From contig CAKUPC010000008.1 in assembly GCA_934675095.1 (NCBI GenBank), positions 1 through 47,146 of the forward strand: 47,146 nt of DNA, in the 5' to 3' direction. A program made the translations under genes and the position numbers. Position 1 is the stretch's first letter. Each line of letters opens with the position of its first letter. Below the pieces are notes generated by a model, which searched no databases, had not been told where the DNA came from, and saw only the letters and a program-made list of their open reading frames with translations. The stretch comes from an uncultured Bacteroidales bacterium. GTDB taxonomy: Bacteria; Bacteroidota; Bacteroidia; Bacteroidales; UBA932. Of this stretch, positions 7,896-15,285 are shown in pieces.

Positions 7896-8087
7896 ATGGG
7901 ACTCAGATTCACAACGGACGGGGCATTGAAGCTCGCGACGATAGTATTCGCGGGTGCATGCATGGCGGCTCTCGTCTGCCTTATGTTCGAGAAATTTGTC
8001 GCAAGCGCCGCTCTGGCTCTTGTGGCGATGCTCGGATGTCTGGCGGCGATACTCATTCTCAGAGATGAAGACAATAAAAAACTATAG
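7896..8087 (+). CDS. Small two-helix membrane protein
   Basis: A 63-aa product starting 7 nt after the previous stop. It has two hydrophobic helices (about residues 12-31 and 35-55) and a short charged tail ending DEDNKKL. The function is unknown. Small early membrane proteins in phages may act in exclusion or inhibit host envelope functions, but nothing in the sequence decides this. Confidence 0.6.
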   Translation: MGLRFTTDGALKLATIVFAGACMAALVCLMFEKFVASAALALVAMLGCLAAILILRDEDNKKL

Positions 8088-8092
8088 AGATT

Positions 8093-8431
8093 ATGGAAAA
8101 TTTTTCAATCAGACTCGACTTGCTGAAGTTCAAGTGCGCGAAACTCGTCAACGCCGGCGGGCGCAAGGGCGTGTTCATTCCCGTGGAGGAGAATCCGGCC
8201 ATCTATGTCGGCAGCAAGGGCGTCTATCTCGGCCTCTCGGCCATAGAGCTTTCGCAGGTCAGCCAGTTCGGCGACACGCATCTTGTGAAGGGGCACATCG
8301 ACAAGAAGAAGTTTGACGCGATGACGGAGGAGGAACGCCGCTCCTTTGCCATCCTCGGCAATATGCGCCCCTACAAGGCTCCCGAGATGGCAGCCCAGTC
8401 AATGACTTTCGACGACGACCTTCCGGAATGA
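8093..8431 (+). CDS. Conserved-looking early phage protein, unknown
   Basis: A 112-aa soluble protein beginning 6 nt after the preceding gene. It has an N-terminal beta-rich part with lysine and cysteine (FKCAKLVNAGGRKGVFIPVE) and an acidic C-terminus (SMTFDDDLPE). Acidic tails of the DDDLP type occur in single-stranded-DNA-binding proteins, and the gene lies just before the replication module, so an SSB-like role is possible but unproven. A convergent bidirectional terminator follows at 8434-8458. Confidence 0.72.
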   Translation: MENFSIRLDLLKFKCAKLVNAGGRKGVFIPVEENPAIYVGSKGVYLGLSAIELSQVSQFGDTHLVKGHIDKKKFDAMTEEERRSFAILGNMRPYKAPEMAAQSMTFDDDLPE

Positions 8432-8433
8432 AT

Positions 8434-8458
8434 AAAGCCGCCCGGAGCGGACGGCTTT
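8434..8458. terminator. Bidirectional terminator between convergent genes
   Basis: AAAGCCG (8434-8440) pairs with CGGCTTT (8452-8458) around an 11-nt loop. A-rich and T-rich ends let it act on the rightward early operon and on the leftward 8480-8683 gene. Confidence 0.65.
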
Positions 8459-8479
8459 GAAAAATGCCGAAAGAATGGT

Positions 8480-8683
8480 TTAACGCTTTGAATGAAAGTA
8501 GTGCTCGATGGCTTCGTTGATGAACTGGGTCTTGTTGCCCTCGAATGAGGCGAGAATGGCATCGACGGCGGGATTTGAGCGGAACGTGTAGTTCTTGCCG
8601 TGTTCGATGGGCTTGCGGCCCGCGCCCTCTCTTGCACCGCCCTTTCCTTTCTTGGAGGATGAAGATGAATTTTGTGTTTCCAT
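8480..8683 (-). CDS. Small ribbon-helix-helix-like DNA-binding protein
   Basis: A 67-aa basic protein with a low-complexity serine/lysine/glycine N-terminus (GGAREGAGRKP near residues 16-26) and a C-terminal helical part (NPAVDAILASFEGNKTQFINEAI). The GAGRKP motif followed by a short beta strand and two helices is typical of MetJ/Arc-type regulators in Bacteroidetes mobile elements. It is the only leftward gene between the repressor and the integrase, so it is probably a separate regulatory unit. Its transcript would start at the promoter at 8898-8928 and run for over 200 nt through the structured region 8703-8834 before reaching the ATG. The in-frame start 30 nt further upstream (8713) is less likely. 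Confidence 0.72.
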   Translation of the reverse strand: METQNSSSSSKKGKGGAREGAGRKPIEHGKNYTFRSNPAVDAILASFEGNKTQFINEAIEHYFHSKR

Positions 8684-8700
8684 ATAATTTTGTATTTTTG
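8670..8700 (+). promoter_or_regulatory. Rightward promoter of the compact RNA
   Basis: TTTTG (8670-8674), an 18-nt spacer, then TATTTTTG (8693-8700), an exact match to TAnnTTTG. The expected start point falls at about 8704-8707, at the 5' arm of the closing helix of the RNA at 8703-8834. The promoter overlaps the start of the leftward gene ending at 8683. Confidence 0.6.
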
Positions 8701-8702
8701 CG

Positions 8703-8834
8703 AAGCCTACCAAAGGGGAGGCTGATTTCTCAGCCTCCGATGAAACTAGATTGCGATTTCAATCGTGAATCTAAATTTCCAAATCTTGAATGTGAATTTA
8801 GCGCTCATCTTTCAAAGACTTTGGTAGGTTTTTT
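8703..8834 (+). ncRNA. Compact structured small RNA, antisense to a gene leader
   Basis: The 132-nt segment has no plausible protein gene. CCTACCAAAG (8706-8715) pairs perfectly with CTTTGGTAGG (8819-8828), extended by AAG (8703-8705, with one G-T pair) against TTT (8829-8831). Inside are a 9-bp hairpin GGAGGCTGA/TCAGCCTCC with a 4-nt loop (8717-8738) and a 7-bp helix CTAAATT/AATTTAG (8770-8776 with 8795-8801). Six T residues (8829-8834) follow the closing helix. A promoter match ends 3 nt before it. Promoter, closed structure and T-run together look like a stand-alone RNA gene. It is antisense to the predicted leader of the leftward regulator at 8480-8683. Confidence 0.6.
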
Positions 8835-8897
8835 CTTACTCCCTTTCAAGCGTTTCAGATTCCTCTTTCGCAGCAGGCCTTCTTCCTGACTGCATTA

Positions 8898-8928
8898 CAA
8901 AGGTACGCATTACCTCTGAATTATGCAA
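8898..8928 (-). promoter_or_regulatory. Leftward promoter for the RHH-like gene
   Basis: On the minus strand TTG (8926-8928), a 20-nt spacer, then TACCTTTG (8898-8905) match the Bacteroidetes promoter consensus. It would make a leader of about 210 nt that contains the complement of the compact RNA. Confidence 0.6.
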
Positions 8929-8991
8929 GTATATTTCAATAAATTTGCATATTTTTTCAATATTTTTCTCTGATTTTCAGCAATATACACA

Positions 8992-11964
8992 ATGATACGC
9001 AAGGAACAGATTTTTGAGGCGACGGAGGGCGGAAAGGCAGTCATCGCCGGATACTATCCTCAGAGCGCGTCGTGCTTTTCGGGGCGCGGGCGCAACTTCA
9101 GGATTCGGGAGGACGACAAGAGCCCTTCCTGCACGGTGTTCCGGAAAGACGGGGTGTGGTTCATCCAGGACAAGGGCGGGAGCGACACCAAGGCCTACAC
9201 GGCCATTCAGCTCGTGATGAAGGAGGAGGGTCTGGACTATCCGGCGGCGATAAGCTGGATTGCCCGGAAATACGCGCCGCATCTTCTTGAGGGAGACGCG
9301 GCCGCCTCGGAGGTGAAGCCGATGCCGGAGATGAAGAAGGTCAGAGGACAGGAGAAGATGTCCGTGAACCTTCGGAAAAGCGGCAAGTTCACCGACAGGG
9401 AGCTTTATCTCCTCGGATATAAGATTACGCCTGAAATCTGTGACGACCTCTGCCTGAAGCCTGTGGATTCCTACGTTACGGCGAAGAACTCCAAGGGCGA
9501 CAGCTGGCTCATCACGGCCACGGACAACTATCCCATTTACTACTACGACTACGGTTCCTGGGGCAAACTCTACCAGCCGCTCGGGGACATCCGCTTCATG
9601 TACGTGGGCGAGAAGCCGGAAAACTTCTTCTTCGGGGAGCGGGATTTCATAAAGGCATACGCCGACGCTCAGAAGGGGGTCTATCCGGGTATGGTGGAGA
9701 TGGAGCCGATTGACGGCGAGGAAGCGGGTCCTGCGGTCGATATGACATGGAAGGAACTCATCATCTGTTCCGGACCTTCAGATGCGCTTAACGTCCATTC
9801 GGCGGGCTATCACGTGTGCTGGCTGAACTCGGAGACGGCGGAGCTTACGGAATATGAGTTCTCGCTCCTCCAGAAGCTCGCGAAGAAGATATACATCCTC
9901 TACGACATCGACGACACGGGAATCGCCAATATGTACCGCATCGCGCTCCGTTACCTCGACATCAACATCATCCGCCTTCCGGAGGAACTCAAGCGGTTCA
10001 AGGACCGAAAGGGAAAACCCTGCAAGGACGCGAAGGACTTCTTCGTGCATTTCCGCCGGCCGGAGAACCAGAATCCGGTGTCGCTGTTCAAGGAACTCGT
10101 GAAGCTTTCCGGAGGGCTGAAGTTCTGGCAGGAGAAGAGGACAAAGGCCGGCGGATTCGGCGGCTACGACATCAACAACGAGCAGCTGTATTCGTTTCTC
10201 CAGGCGTCGGGATATTTCCGCATAGCCACGAATCCGGACTGCACGGACTTCGCCTTCTGTCAGGTGAAGGACAACGTGGTGACGCTCATCGGCGACGACA
10301 GCATCTCGGCGCACTGTTCGGCGTATCTCCTGGAATATCTCCGCACCCACGCCAACTACTACAATCAGGCGCTGGCCAACACCATCCACCGCTCCCCTCA
10401 GATAAGCCGGAGCTCGCTGGAGAAGCTTTCTGTCATCGTGCCGGACTTCAACGCATTTGACGAGCGTTCTGACACGTTCTTCTTCAACAACGGCCCGGTG
10501 AAGGTCTCGGCCACGGGCGCGAAGCAGCTGAAGCCGTCCGACTGCCCGTACAATGTCTATCGGAGCAAGATTATCGAGCACGACTTCCGTCCGGAGCCGC
10601 CTTTCTTCGACATCGAGTATTCCGAGGAATATGCCACGCTCCTGAACCGGCTTTCCGTCCTTTCCCCCGACACCCCCGACTATGTCTCAATCAGGAAGCA
10701 GATTGACGCTATGGATGAGCTCAGGCGCTACCGGCTCAAGATTTTCCGCAACGACTGCACTTTCATGCGCTTTGTCTATAACACCGGGCGCAACTACTGG
10801 AGAAAGGAGGAGCTCGGCATGGCTCTGACTCCGGAGGAACAGGCGGAGACGAACCTGCACTTTATCTCCAAGGTGATGGCTCTGGGCTACATCATGAGCA
10901 AGCACAAGGTCGCCGGGCAGCCCTACGCGATTTACGCGATGGAGACCGAGCAGTCGGAGGAGGGCACGCACCTCGGAGGAACGGGAAAGTCGCTGTTCAT
11001 GACGAGCACGGAGCAGCTCCGCAGGCAGCTTTTCATCAACGGCCAGGAAATCAACCCCTCGAAGACGGACTTCATGCTTGCGGGCGTGCGCCCGGGCATC
11101 ACGGACACCGTCTATTTCGACGACCTGAACGACTCGATTGACCTGCACCGCTTCATGCCTATGATTACGGGCAAGATGGTGGTGAATCCCAAGAACAAGG
11201 ACGCGTTCATCCTTGAGTTCAGGGACAGCCCCAAGGTGGCGTTCACCTCCAACCACGCGATAAAAAAGTTCGACGCATCACTCCGTCGTCGAACCTGGTT
11301 CACCGCCTTCACGGACTACTACCATTCGGACGACCCGATGCGCGGTCTGAAGGAGCGTTCCCCTTACACGGAGTTTCACAAGAACCTCATCCAGGACTAC
11401 ACTCCGGATGAGATGAACAAATTTTACAATTTCATGTTCAACTGCATCGCCATGTGGCACAAGCTCCGCATCCGGATTCAGCCGCCGATGAGACAGATCG
11501 AGCAGCGCAACCTCCAGCGGGCAATCACCGACGAGTTCATCTGGTGGGCCGAGGACTGGTTCACCGAGAGCCGCCTGAACACAATCGTCAATAAGGCCGA
11601 CGCGTTCGACGCCTACAAATCTACTCTGAACAGGAAGATTCAGGACAGCATCAAGATGAAGACCTTCAAGAACAAGCTCATCATGTACTGCGCCTACAAG
11701 GGCTGGGTGTTCAACCCGCCGGAGCTTCTTCTTTCTGAGTCGGAGCGGCAGCGCAACGACATCCGGCGCAAAATCGGTAACGAGGACAACTATTTCTTCT
11801 ACATCGACACGCGCCGCGACCACGAGGAGGAGCTTGACGCCGCGTCAATCATCGGCACGCCTCCTGAGGCCGAGGAGCCGGGGTGCGGGGAGTTGGACCC
11901 GGGTGCCATAGGGACATCGGCCGCGCCGGATGCCATGGCCGTCGAGCGGCCGCCGTTCCTGTAG
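8992..11964 (+). CDS. Primase-SF3 helicase fusion (phage replication protein)
   Basis: A 990-aa replication protein. Residues 1-100 resemble a small primase/CHC2-like N-domain (SPSCTVFRKDGVWFIQDKGG). A TOPRIM-like region lies near residues 250-330 (ELIICSGPSDALNV, then IYILYDIDDTGI). From about 640 comes a superfamily-3 (D5-like) helicase with Walker A GGTGKS near 661, Walker B VYFDDLND near 706 and sensor motif VAFTSNH near 750. The end is acidic and low in complexity. It would lay primers and unwind at the phage origin; the repeat field at 12075-12391 just downstream is the obvious target region. A strong terminator follows at 12029-12057. Domain calls are from motifs seen; the initiator role is inference. 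Confidence 0.88.
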   Translation: MIRKEQIFEATEGGKAVIAGYYPQSASCFSGRGRNFRIREDDKSPSCTVFRKDGVWFIQDKGGSDTKAYTAIQLVMKEEGLDYPAAISWIARKYAPHLLEGDAAASEVKPMPEMKKVRGQEKMSVNLRKSGKFTDRELYLLGYKITPEICDDLCLKPVDSYVTAKNSKGDSWLITATDNYPIYYYDYGSWGKLYQPLGDIRFMYVGEKPENFFFGERDFIKAYADAQKGVYPGMVEMEPIDGEEAGPAVDMTWKELIICSGPSDALNVHSAGYHVCWLNSETAELTEYEFSLLQKLAKKIYILYDIDDTGIANMYRIALRYLDINIIRLPEELKRFKDRKGKPCKDAKDFFVHFRRPENQNPVSLFKELVKLSGGLKFWQEKRTKAGGFGGYDINNEQLYSFLQASGYFRIATNPDCTDFAFCQVKDNVVTLIGDDSISAHCSAYLLEYLRTHANYYNQALANTIHRSPQISRSSLEKLSVIVPDFNAFDERSDTFFFNNGPVKVSATGAKQLKPSDCPYNVYRSKIIEHDFRPEPPFFDIEYSEEYATLLNRLSVLSPDTPDYVSIRKQIDAMDELRRYRLKIFRNDCTFMRFVYNTGRNYWRKEELGMALTPEEQAETNLHFISKVMALGYIMSKHKVAGQPYAIYAMETEQSEEGTHLGGTGKSLFMTSTEQLRRQLFINGQEINPSKTDFMLAGVRPGITDTVYFDDLNDSIDLHRFMPMITGKMVVNPKNKDAFILEFRDSPKVAFTSNHAIKKFDASLRRRTWFTAFTDYYHSDDPMRGLKERSPYTEFHKNLIQDYTPDEMNKFYNFMFNCIAMWHKLRIRIQPPMRQIEQRNLQRAITDEFIWWAEDWFTESRLNTIVNKADAFDAYKSTLNRKIQDSIKMKTFKNKLIMYCAYKGWVFNPPELLLSESERQRNDIRRKIGNEDNYFFYIDTRRDHEEELDAASIIGTPPEAEEPGCGELDPGAIGTSAAPDAMAVERPPFL

Positions 11965-12028
11965 CAGTCATGTCGTCTTTCCGGACAGAACCGGCTTTCG
12001 GACGGCATCTCAAAGGAAGCTTTGAATG

Positions 12029-12057
12029 AGGGTTCGCCTTTGCGGACCCTTCTTTTT
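12029..12057 (+). terminator. Terminator after the primase-helicase gene
   Basis: AGGGTTCGC (12029-12037), loop CTTT, and GCGGACCCT (12042-12050) form a 9-bp stem with one wobble, followed by TCTTTTT. Confidence 0.9.
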
Positions 12058-12074
12058 GGGGGAGTTGAATTTTT

Positions 12075-12391
12075 CGCGTCAGTTCTAAGTCTATTTTTCT
12101 TTGACCTTTTGACGCGGAGAGAAAGAAAAGAAGTATAAGTAAATGAAAATGAGAGAGTTACTGCGCGTCAAATCTGCGCGTCAAATCGCGTCATTTTGGT
12201 TTTGCACTGACGCGCCATTTTGCCCCTTCGGCACCCTTTCGCGTTTCTATGGAAATAGTTTTGACGCGCTTGATAGTCAATTAGTTAGACCCTATTTCCC
12301 TAAAATCGCGTCAAATTGATGGAAAAATAATCTGACGCGCAAACCCCTATTGATTATCAGAGTGTTACAAGGATTTTTCGGCTGCGCGTCA
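12075..12391. repeat. Iteron field, candidate phage replication origin
   Basis: This non-coding stretch of the 12058-12467 gap carries ten copies of CGCGTCA in both orientations: forward at 12075, 12164, 12177, 12187, 12307 and 12385; reverse (TGACGCG) at 12110, 12208, 12262 and 12333. Several extend to GCGCGTCAAA. Three forward copies cluster at 12164-12193 in direct repeat, and 12307 with 12333 form an inverted pair. The surroundings are AT-rich. Dense short repeats beside a primase-helicase gene are typical of an origin or partition site. Confidence 0.78.
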
Positions 12392-12467
12392 AATGGTCAG
12401 AAAATTTCACACTCAGAAACTCCTGAAAAAATTTTTGTTGAAAAATCACCTCAAAATCGACACAATC

Positions 12468-12740
12468 ATGACAGAAGAAAGCACATCAACCGCCGCTCCT
12501 GAACGGCTCGAATTCAACGCCGACGTCTATGGACGTTCCATGCCGCTCTGGCATTACAGGGAACTCCCCTCCGGAATGCGCCGCGCGGAGACAAAGGACC
12601 TCTATCGCGGGCGGTGCGTCCTCTACAAGGTGGAACTGGGACCGGACGAGGGCGATTGGTACAGCGACTATGTCCGCGAGAGCAACTATCTGATTCTTTG
12701 CATGATGATTCGCGAGGGAAAGGATGTATGGATTAGGTGA
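12468..12740 (+). CDS. Small phage protein, unknown
   Basis: A 90-aa protein just right of the iteron field. The frame is open from 12393, but the upstream part is lysine-rich and lies in the repeat field, so the ATG at 12468 (MTEESTSTAAPERLEF) is chosen. The sequence is soluble, with aromatic residues and a central basic stretch. No family is recognised. It could be an accessory replication protein, given its place between the origin-like repeats and the promoter at 12770-12800. Confidence 0.6.
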   Translation: MTEESTSTAAPERLEFNADVYGRSMPLWHYRELPSGMRRAETKDLYRGRCVLYKVELGPDEGDWYSDYVRESNYLILCMMIREGKDVWIR

Positions 12741-12769
12741 TTTTCCGCAAAAAACGGCCGGAGATGCTG

Positions 12770-12800
12770 TTGAAAATGCGGATAAATTTTCGTAACTTTG
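12770..12800 (+). promoter_or_regulatory. Promoter upstream of 12832
   Basis: TTG (12770-12772), a 20-nt spacer, then TAACTTTG (12793-12800): a good match to TTG-N20-TAnnTTTG. The leader to the ATG at 12832 is about 25 nt. Confidence 0.72.
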
Positions 12801-12831
12801 TGAGTAGTAGCCATTTGAAAGAACCGATGCG

Positions 12832-13500
12832 ATGCTGATAAAACTCAAATTCGACACTAAACTGAGACTGGACTACCTCGGTTTCCTCTTTCCGAGGATT
12901 CCGGGCGAGGATGCCTATAAGGTCAGCACCCGCGAGCCGATGGGCGAACTCCTGTGCGCAAGGGTACGCGAGTCGTGGCGGCCGGTCGAAGAGCCGGAGG
13001 GAGAGCTTGTGGCGACGCTCGACCTTCCGCTGAACCCGGCGACCCGGAACGTGGCCAACAAGTTCATCTATTACTCGCAGGCTGACACTGCGGCTCTGAT
13101 GATGGCTCTGTCGGCGACGTTCGACCTCGACTTCGCGGGATACTACCGCAAGGGCGAAAACCTCGGCTACGGACGCAAGGAGATTGTCGAGGCGTTCATC
13201 ATTTCCCGCAACCTCGTTGAAATCGACTGCACCGACACTCTCTACAAGCGTGCCTACCGCACGAGCCAGCGCCAGATGAAGGCTCTGACGCAGCGGCTGC
13301 TCCGGCGCTGCTACTACCTCGATGAAAGCATTAACCTCAAAGGACTGAAAGATGATAAGGATAATCAAGGAAATTTTCGTGAGCCCGGCGACGGACGGGT
13401 TCGACCCGCTCAAGGCATCAAGACTGCCGATGATTCCGGCGTCCGGAACGATGGAAAGCAAGGAGACGAACGACGAGAACGGACGCTGTTTGACGATTAA
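12832..13500 (+). CDS. Phage protein of unknown function, possible DNA-binding
   Basis: A 222-aa product. Residues 1-60 are beta-rich, the middle is hydrophobic, and residues about 110-165 are helical and basic (GYGRKEIVEAFIISRNLVEI, then LYKRAYRTSQRQMKALTQRL), which could form a DNA-binding helix pair. The last 50 residues are low-complexity and charged, and they overlap the next gene by 149 nt in another frame. That tail may be under little constraint. It has its own promoter and follows the origin region, so a replication or regulatory role is plausible but not shown. Confidence 0.75.
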   Translation: MLIKLKFDTKLRLDYLGFLFPRIPGEDAYKVSTREPMGELLCARVRESWRPVEEPEGELVATLDLPLNPATRNVANKFIYYSQADTAALMMALSATFDLDFAGYYRKGENLGYGRKEIVEAFIISRNLVEIDCTDTLYKRAYRTSQRQMKALTQRLLRRCYYLDESINLKGLKDDKDNQGNFREPGDGRVRPAQGIKTADDSGVRNDGKQGDERRERTLFDD

Positions 13501-13711
13501 GCTCGCCCTGCGCTGCAAGCCGCTTTCCACGGCTGCCAGGCGGACGCTCCGTGACGGCTGCATAGCCCGCGTTGTCTGCGAATCTCCGGACTGCTGCGCC
13601 GTCTCCGACCTCTATCTCGGCTCCGAGGACATTCCCCTCCGCTTCGACCTCGAAGACAACCTCGACGTCCTCCGCCTCTCCGTCACCCACAAGACCCTTT
13701 CGCGGCTGTAA
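13352..13711 (+). CDS. Phage protein overlapping 12832-13500, unknown
   Basis: A 119-aa frame starting at ATG 13352 inside the end of the previous gene. The part beyond 13500 (LALRCKPLSTAARRTLRDGC, then beta-rich DLYLGSEDIPLRF) looks coding and has phage codon use. The real start may instead be a later ATG near 13451 (MESKETNDENGR), which shortens the overlap. No family is recognised. It is the last gene before the cassette region, whose first scar begins 11 nt after its stop. Confidence 0.55.
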   Translation: MIRIIKEIFVSPATDGFDPLKASRLPMIPASGTMESKETNDENGRCLTIKLALRCKPLSTAARRTLRDGCIARVVCESPDCCAVSDLYLGSEDIPLRFDLEDNLDVLRLSVTHKTLSRL

Positions 13712-13721
13712 GCACCCCATC

Positions 13722-13747
13722 ATGCGCGAGGCTACACGGGACGGCCG
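13722..13747 (+). pseudogene. 26-bp remnant of a DUF4417-like gene start (deletion scar)
   Basis: These 26 bases (ATGCGCGAGG to CGGCCG) equal the first codons of the DUF4417-like genes at 14617 and 16890. They are joined directly to TCCGTAAC, which is how a cassette ends (CCGTCCGTAACC at 16086-16096). The junction shares CCG with both parents. This is what remains if a whole earlier cassette body was deleted. Confidence 0.65.
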
Positions 13748-13764
13748 TCCGTAACTGACTGATT

Positions 13765-13838
13765 GTAACCGACTGACGGCAAAGTTTTTGCGCAGGCCGA
13801 AATTTATTTATTTGTTTGTTTATTTATTACTATCTTTG
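13765..13838 (+). repeat. Cassette-leading repeat, copy 1 (with promoter)
   Basis: This 74-bp element is repeated at 16091-16164 with one mismatch. It ends in an AT tetranucleotide run (TTTA and TTTG units) and TATCTTTG (13831-13838), a perfect -7 element, so each cassette carries its own promoter. Confidence 0.85.
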
Positions 13839-13856
13839 TGACAAAGAAAAATCATT

Positions 13857-14519
13857 ATGAGTATCGAAGCCATCATATCTCTTGTCATATCGGTCTTATT
13901 TGGAGGCGGTATCATGTTCAAAATGTTTGAAATGGGCAAAACCATTGGGATGTTTGGTAGTAAATTGGAGGACTTGGACAAAAAGATAGACCGTGTCGAA
14001 GATTTTTTGAATAAGAAAATAGACTTTGTTGATAGAAAGATTGATAATCTTGAAAATAAGATTGATTTGAAAATATCCGGACTTCCTTGTGGAATTCATT
14101 CCGAGAAGATTTCTGAAGTGGATAAGGATGTCGCTTATGTGAAAGGAAAGACAGAGTTTCTTCTTTCTGCCAAACAGAGCCCTCGTGTTCTTAACCGGTA
14201 TGGTTTGGAATTGTTCCGCGATATTGATGGAGATAAATTTCTTAAAGAAAACAAACAGAGGTTGTTCGCTTTCATTGATAATGAGACACCGAAGACTGCC
14301 TACGATGTAGAAGAGGATGCCAAGAAAGCTGTGTTTTCTTTGAGGGATGATGATTCATTCAATGGAATAAAGGTCTGGTTATACAATAGCCCAGCTAAAA
14401 AAATTGAGATAGAAGGTAAGGAAACCGACTATTGCTTCGCACTTGAAGATGCCTGCTTCGTCATCAGTTTGCCATTGCGGGATATGTATCTTGAGGAGCA
14501 TCCGGAAATCTTGAAATAA
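13857..14519 (+). CDS. Cassette A gene 1: membrane-anchored coiled-coil protein
   Basis: A 220-aa protein with one N-terminal membrane helix (residues 4-20), a long charged coiled coil (about 35-80; KIDRVEDFLNKKIDFVDRKI) and a globular C-terminal part. The linker ends with a short motif SPRVLNRYGLELF near residue 107, matched in the paralogue at 16194 by SPVGLSKLGEEVA. It therefore looks like an envelope-anchored sensor or effector with a soluble cytoplasmic domain of unknown activity. It has its own promoter (13831-13838) and is followed by a terminator at 14540-14567. AT-richer codon use than the structural genes suggests separate acquisition. A defence or exclusion role is inference from the context. 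Confidence 0.75.
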   Translation: MSIEAIISLVISVLFGGGIMFKMFEMGKTIGMFGSKLEDLDKKIDRVEDFLNKKIDFVDRKIDNLENKIDLKISGLPCGIHSEKISEVDKDVAYVKGKTEFLLSAKQSPRVLNRYGLELFRDIDGDKFLKENKQRLFAFIDNETPKTAYDVEEDAKKAVFSLRDDDSFNGIKVWLYNSPAKKIEIEGKETDYCFALEDACFVISLPLRDMYLEEHPEILK

Positions 14520-14539
14520 CATTGTTGCTTGATTGATAA

Positions 14540-14567
14540 GTGCCGCCCTTTTCCGGGGCGGTGCTTT
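14540..14567 (+). terminator. Cassette-internal terminator, copy 1
   Basis: GTGCCGCCC (14540-14548) pairs with GGGCGGTGC (14556-14564, two wobbles), followed by TTTT. It separates gene 1 from the DUF4417-like gene. Related hairpins lie at 16813 and 18427. Confidence 0.75.
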
Positions 14568-15113
14568 TGTTTTCCTTTGCCGAAAAGTTTGCGGAATGGG
14601 AGGAAAACTGACATATATGCGCGAGGCTACACGGGACGGCCGCATGGAGGAACTGATTCGTCAGCGGAGGCTCTTGAATATGCACTTGTGCGAGTGTGTC
14701 CGCTTTTTCGGGGCGCATGGATTGCCGATTGTCGAGGCTTATGAGGGCGCGGTTCCTCGGCGGTTCATCGGGTTCAACCGGGCCTTGACATCGCAGGATT
14801 ATGATGCCGGGGTTCATTTCTTCATAGATGACTACCAGTTTGAGCGGGTGTGGAACACTCCGGAGAAATATGTGCCTCTTCTGAGGCGGTTCCGCTGTGT
14901 CATTGCTCCTGATTTCAGCCTGTATATCGATTTGCCTCCGGCGGTCAATTTCTGGAACATCTACAGGAATCGGCTTCTTGCCGCATGGTGGCAAAGTCAG
15001 GGCATAAGGGTCATTCCGAGTGCCAGTTGGGGAAATGCGGATTCCTTCAGGTTCTGTTTCGAGGGCCTTCCGCACAGTTCGCTCATAGCGGTCGGGCATA
15101 CGGCGATTGGACG
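14563..15113 (+). repeat. 551-bp direct repeat, copy 1
   Basis: I see no difference between this stretch and 16836-17386. It covers the terminator tail, the spacer and the first 497 bp of the DUF4417-like gene, then stops sharply inside the gene. It is long enough for homologous recombination between the cassettes. Confidence 0.9.
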
Positions 15114-15285
15114 AACGCAGGCTGGGAAGAACGCTTCTATTCTCGGAATGAGTGAATGCCTCCGGGTGCTCCAACCGAGCAAGGTGCTTGTTTATGGGAA
15201 ACCGTTTGACTTGAATTTCAATAATTTCGTATATTTGGAGGACAATATTCAATATTTGAGACATGAAAGAGATAAAGTATGGTGA
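14617..15285 (+). CDS. Cassette A gene 2: DUF4417-like protein
   Basis: A 222-aa protein of a family I take to be DUF4417 (motifs HFFIDDYQFERVWNTPEKY, APDFSLYIDLP, WQSQGIRVIPSASWG), found in phages and mobile elements with no settled function. An earlier in-frame ATG at 14596 could add 7 residues; 14617 is chosen because the deletion scar at 13722 begins exactly there. Residues 1-165 are identical to the protein at 16890, while the last 57 diverge completely (after HTAIGR). The C-terminus overlaps the next gene by 23 nt, so the variable end travels with the following genes. A terminator lies upstream, so either read-through or an unseen promoter drives it. Confidence 0.82.
   Translation: MREATRDGRMEELIRQRRLLNMHLCECVRFFGAHGLPIVEAYEGAVPRRFIGFNRALTSQDYDAGVHFFIDDYQFERVWNTPEKYVPLLRRFRCVIAPDFSLYIDLPPAVNFWNIYRNRLLAAWWQSQGIRVIPSASWGNADSFRFCFEGLPHSSLIAVGHTAIGRTQAGKNASILGMSECLRVLQPSKVLVYGKPFDLNFNNFVYLEDNIQYLRHERDKVW

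Noticed and set aside
9778..10581. 267-codon minus-strand frame inside the primase-helicase gene
   Set aside because: Shadow of a GC-rich gene; no recognisable protein features and no promoter or spacer.
12075..12391. CRISPR or transposon-end interpretation of the CGCGTCA repeats
   Set aside because: Seven-base units at irregular spacing in both orientations, no spacers of even size and no transposase.
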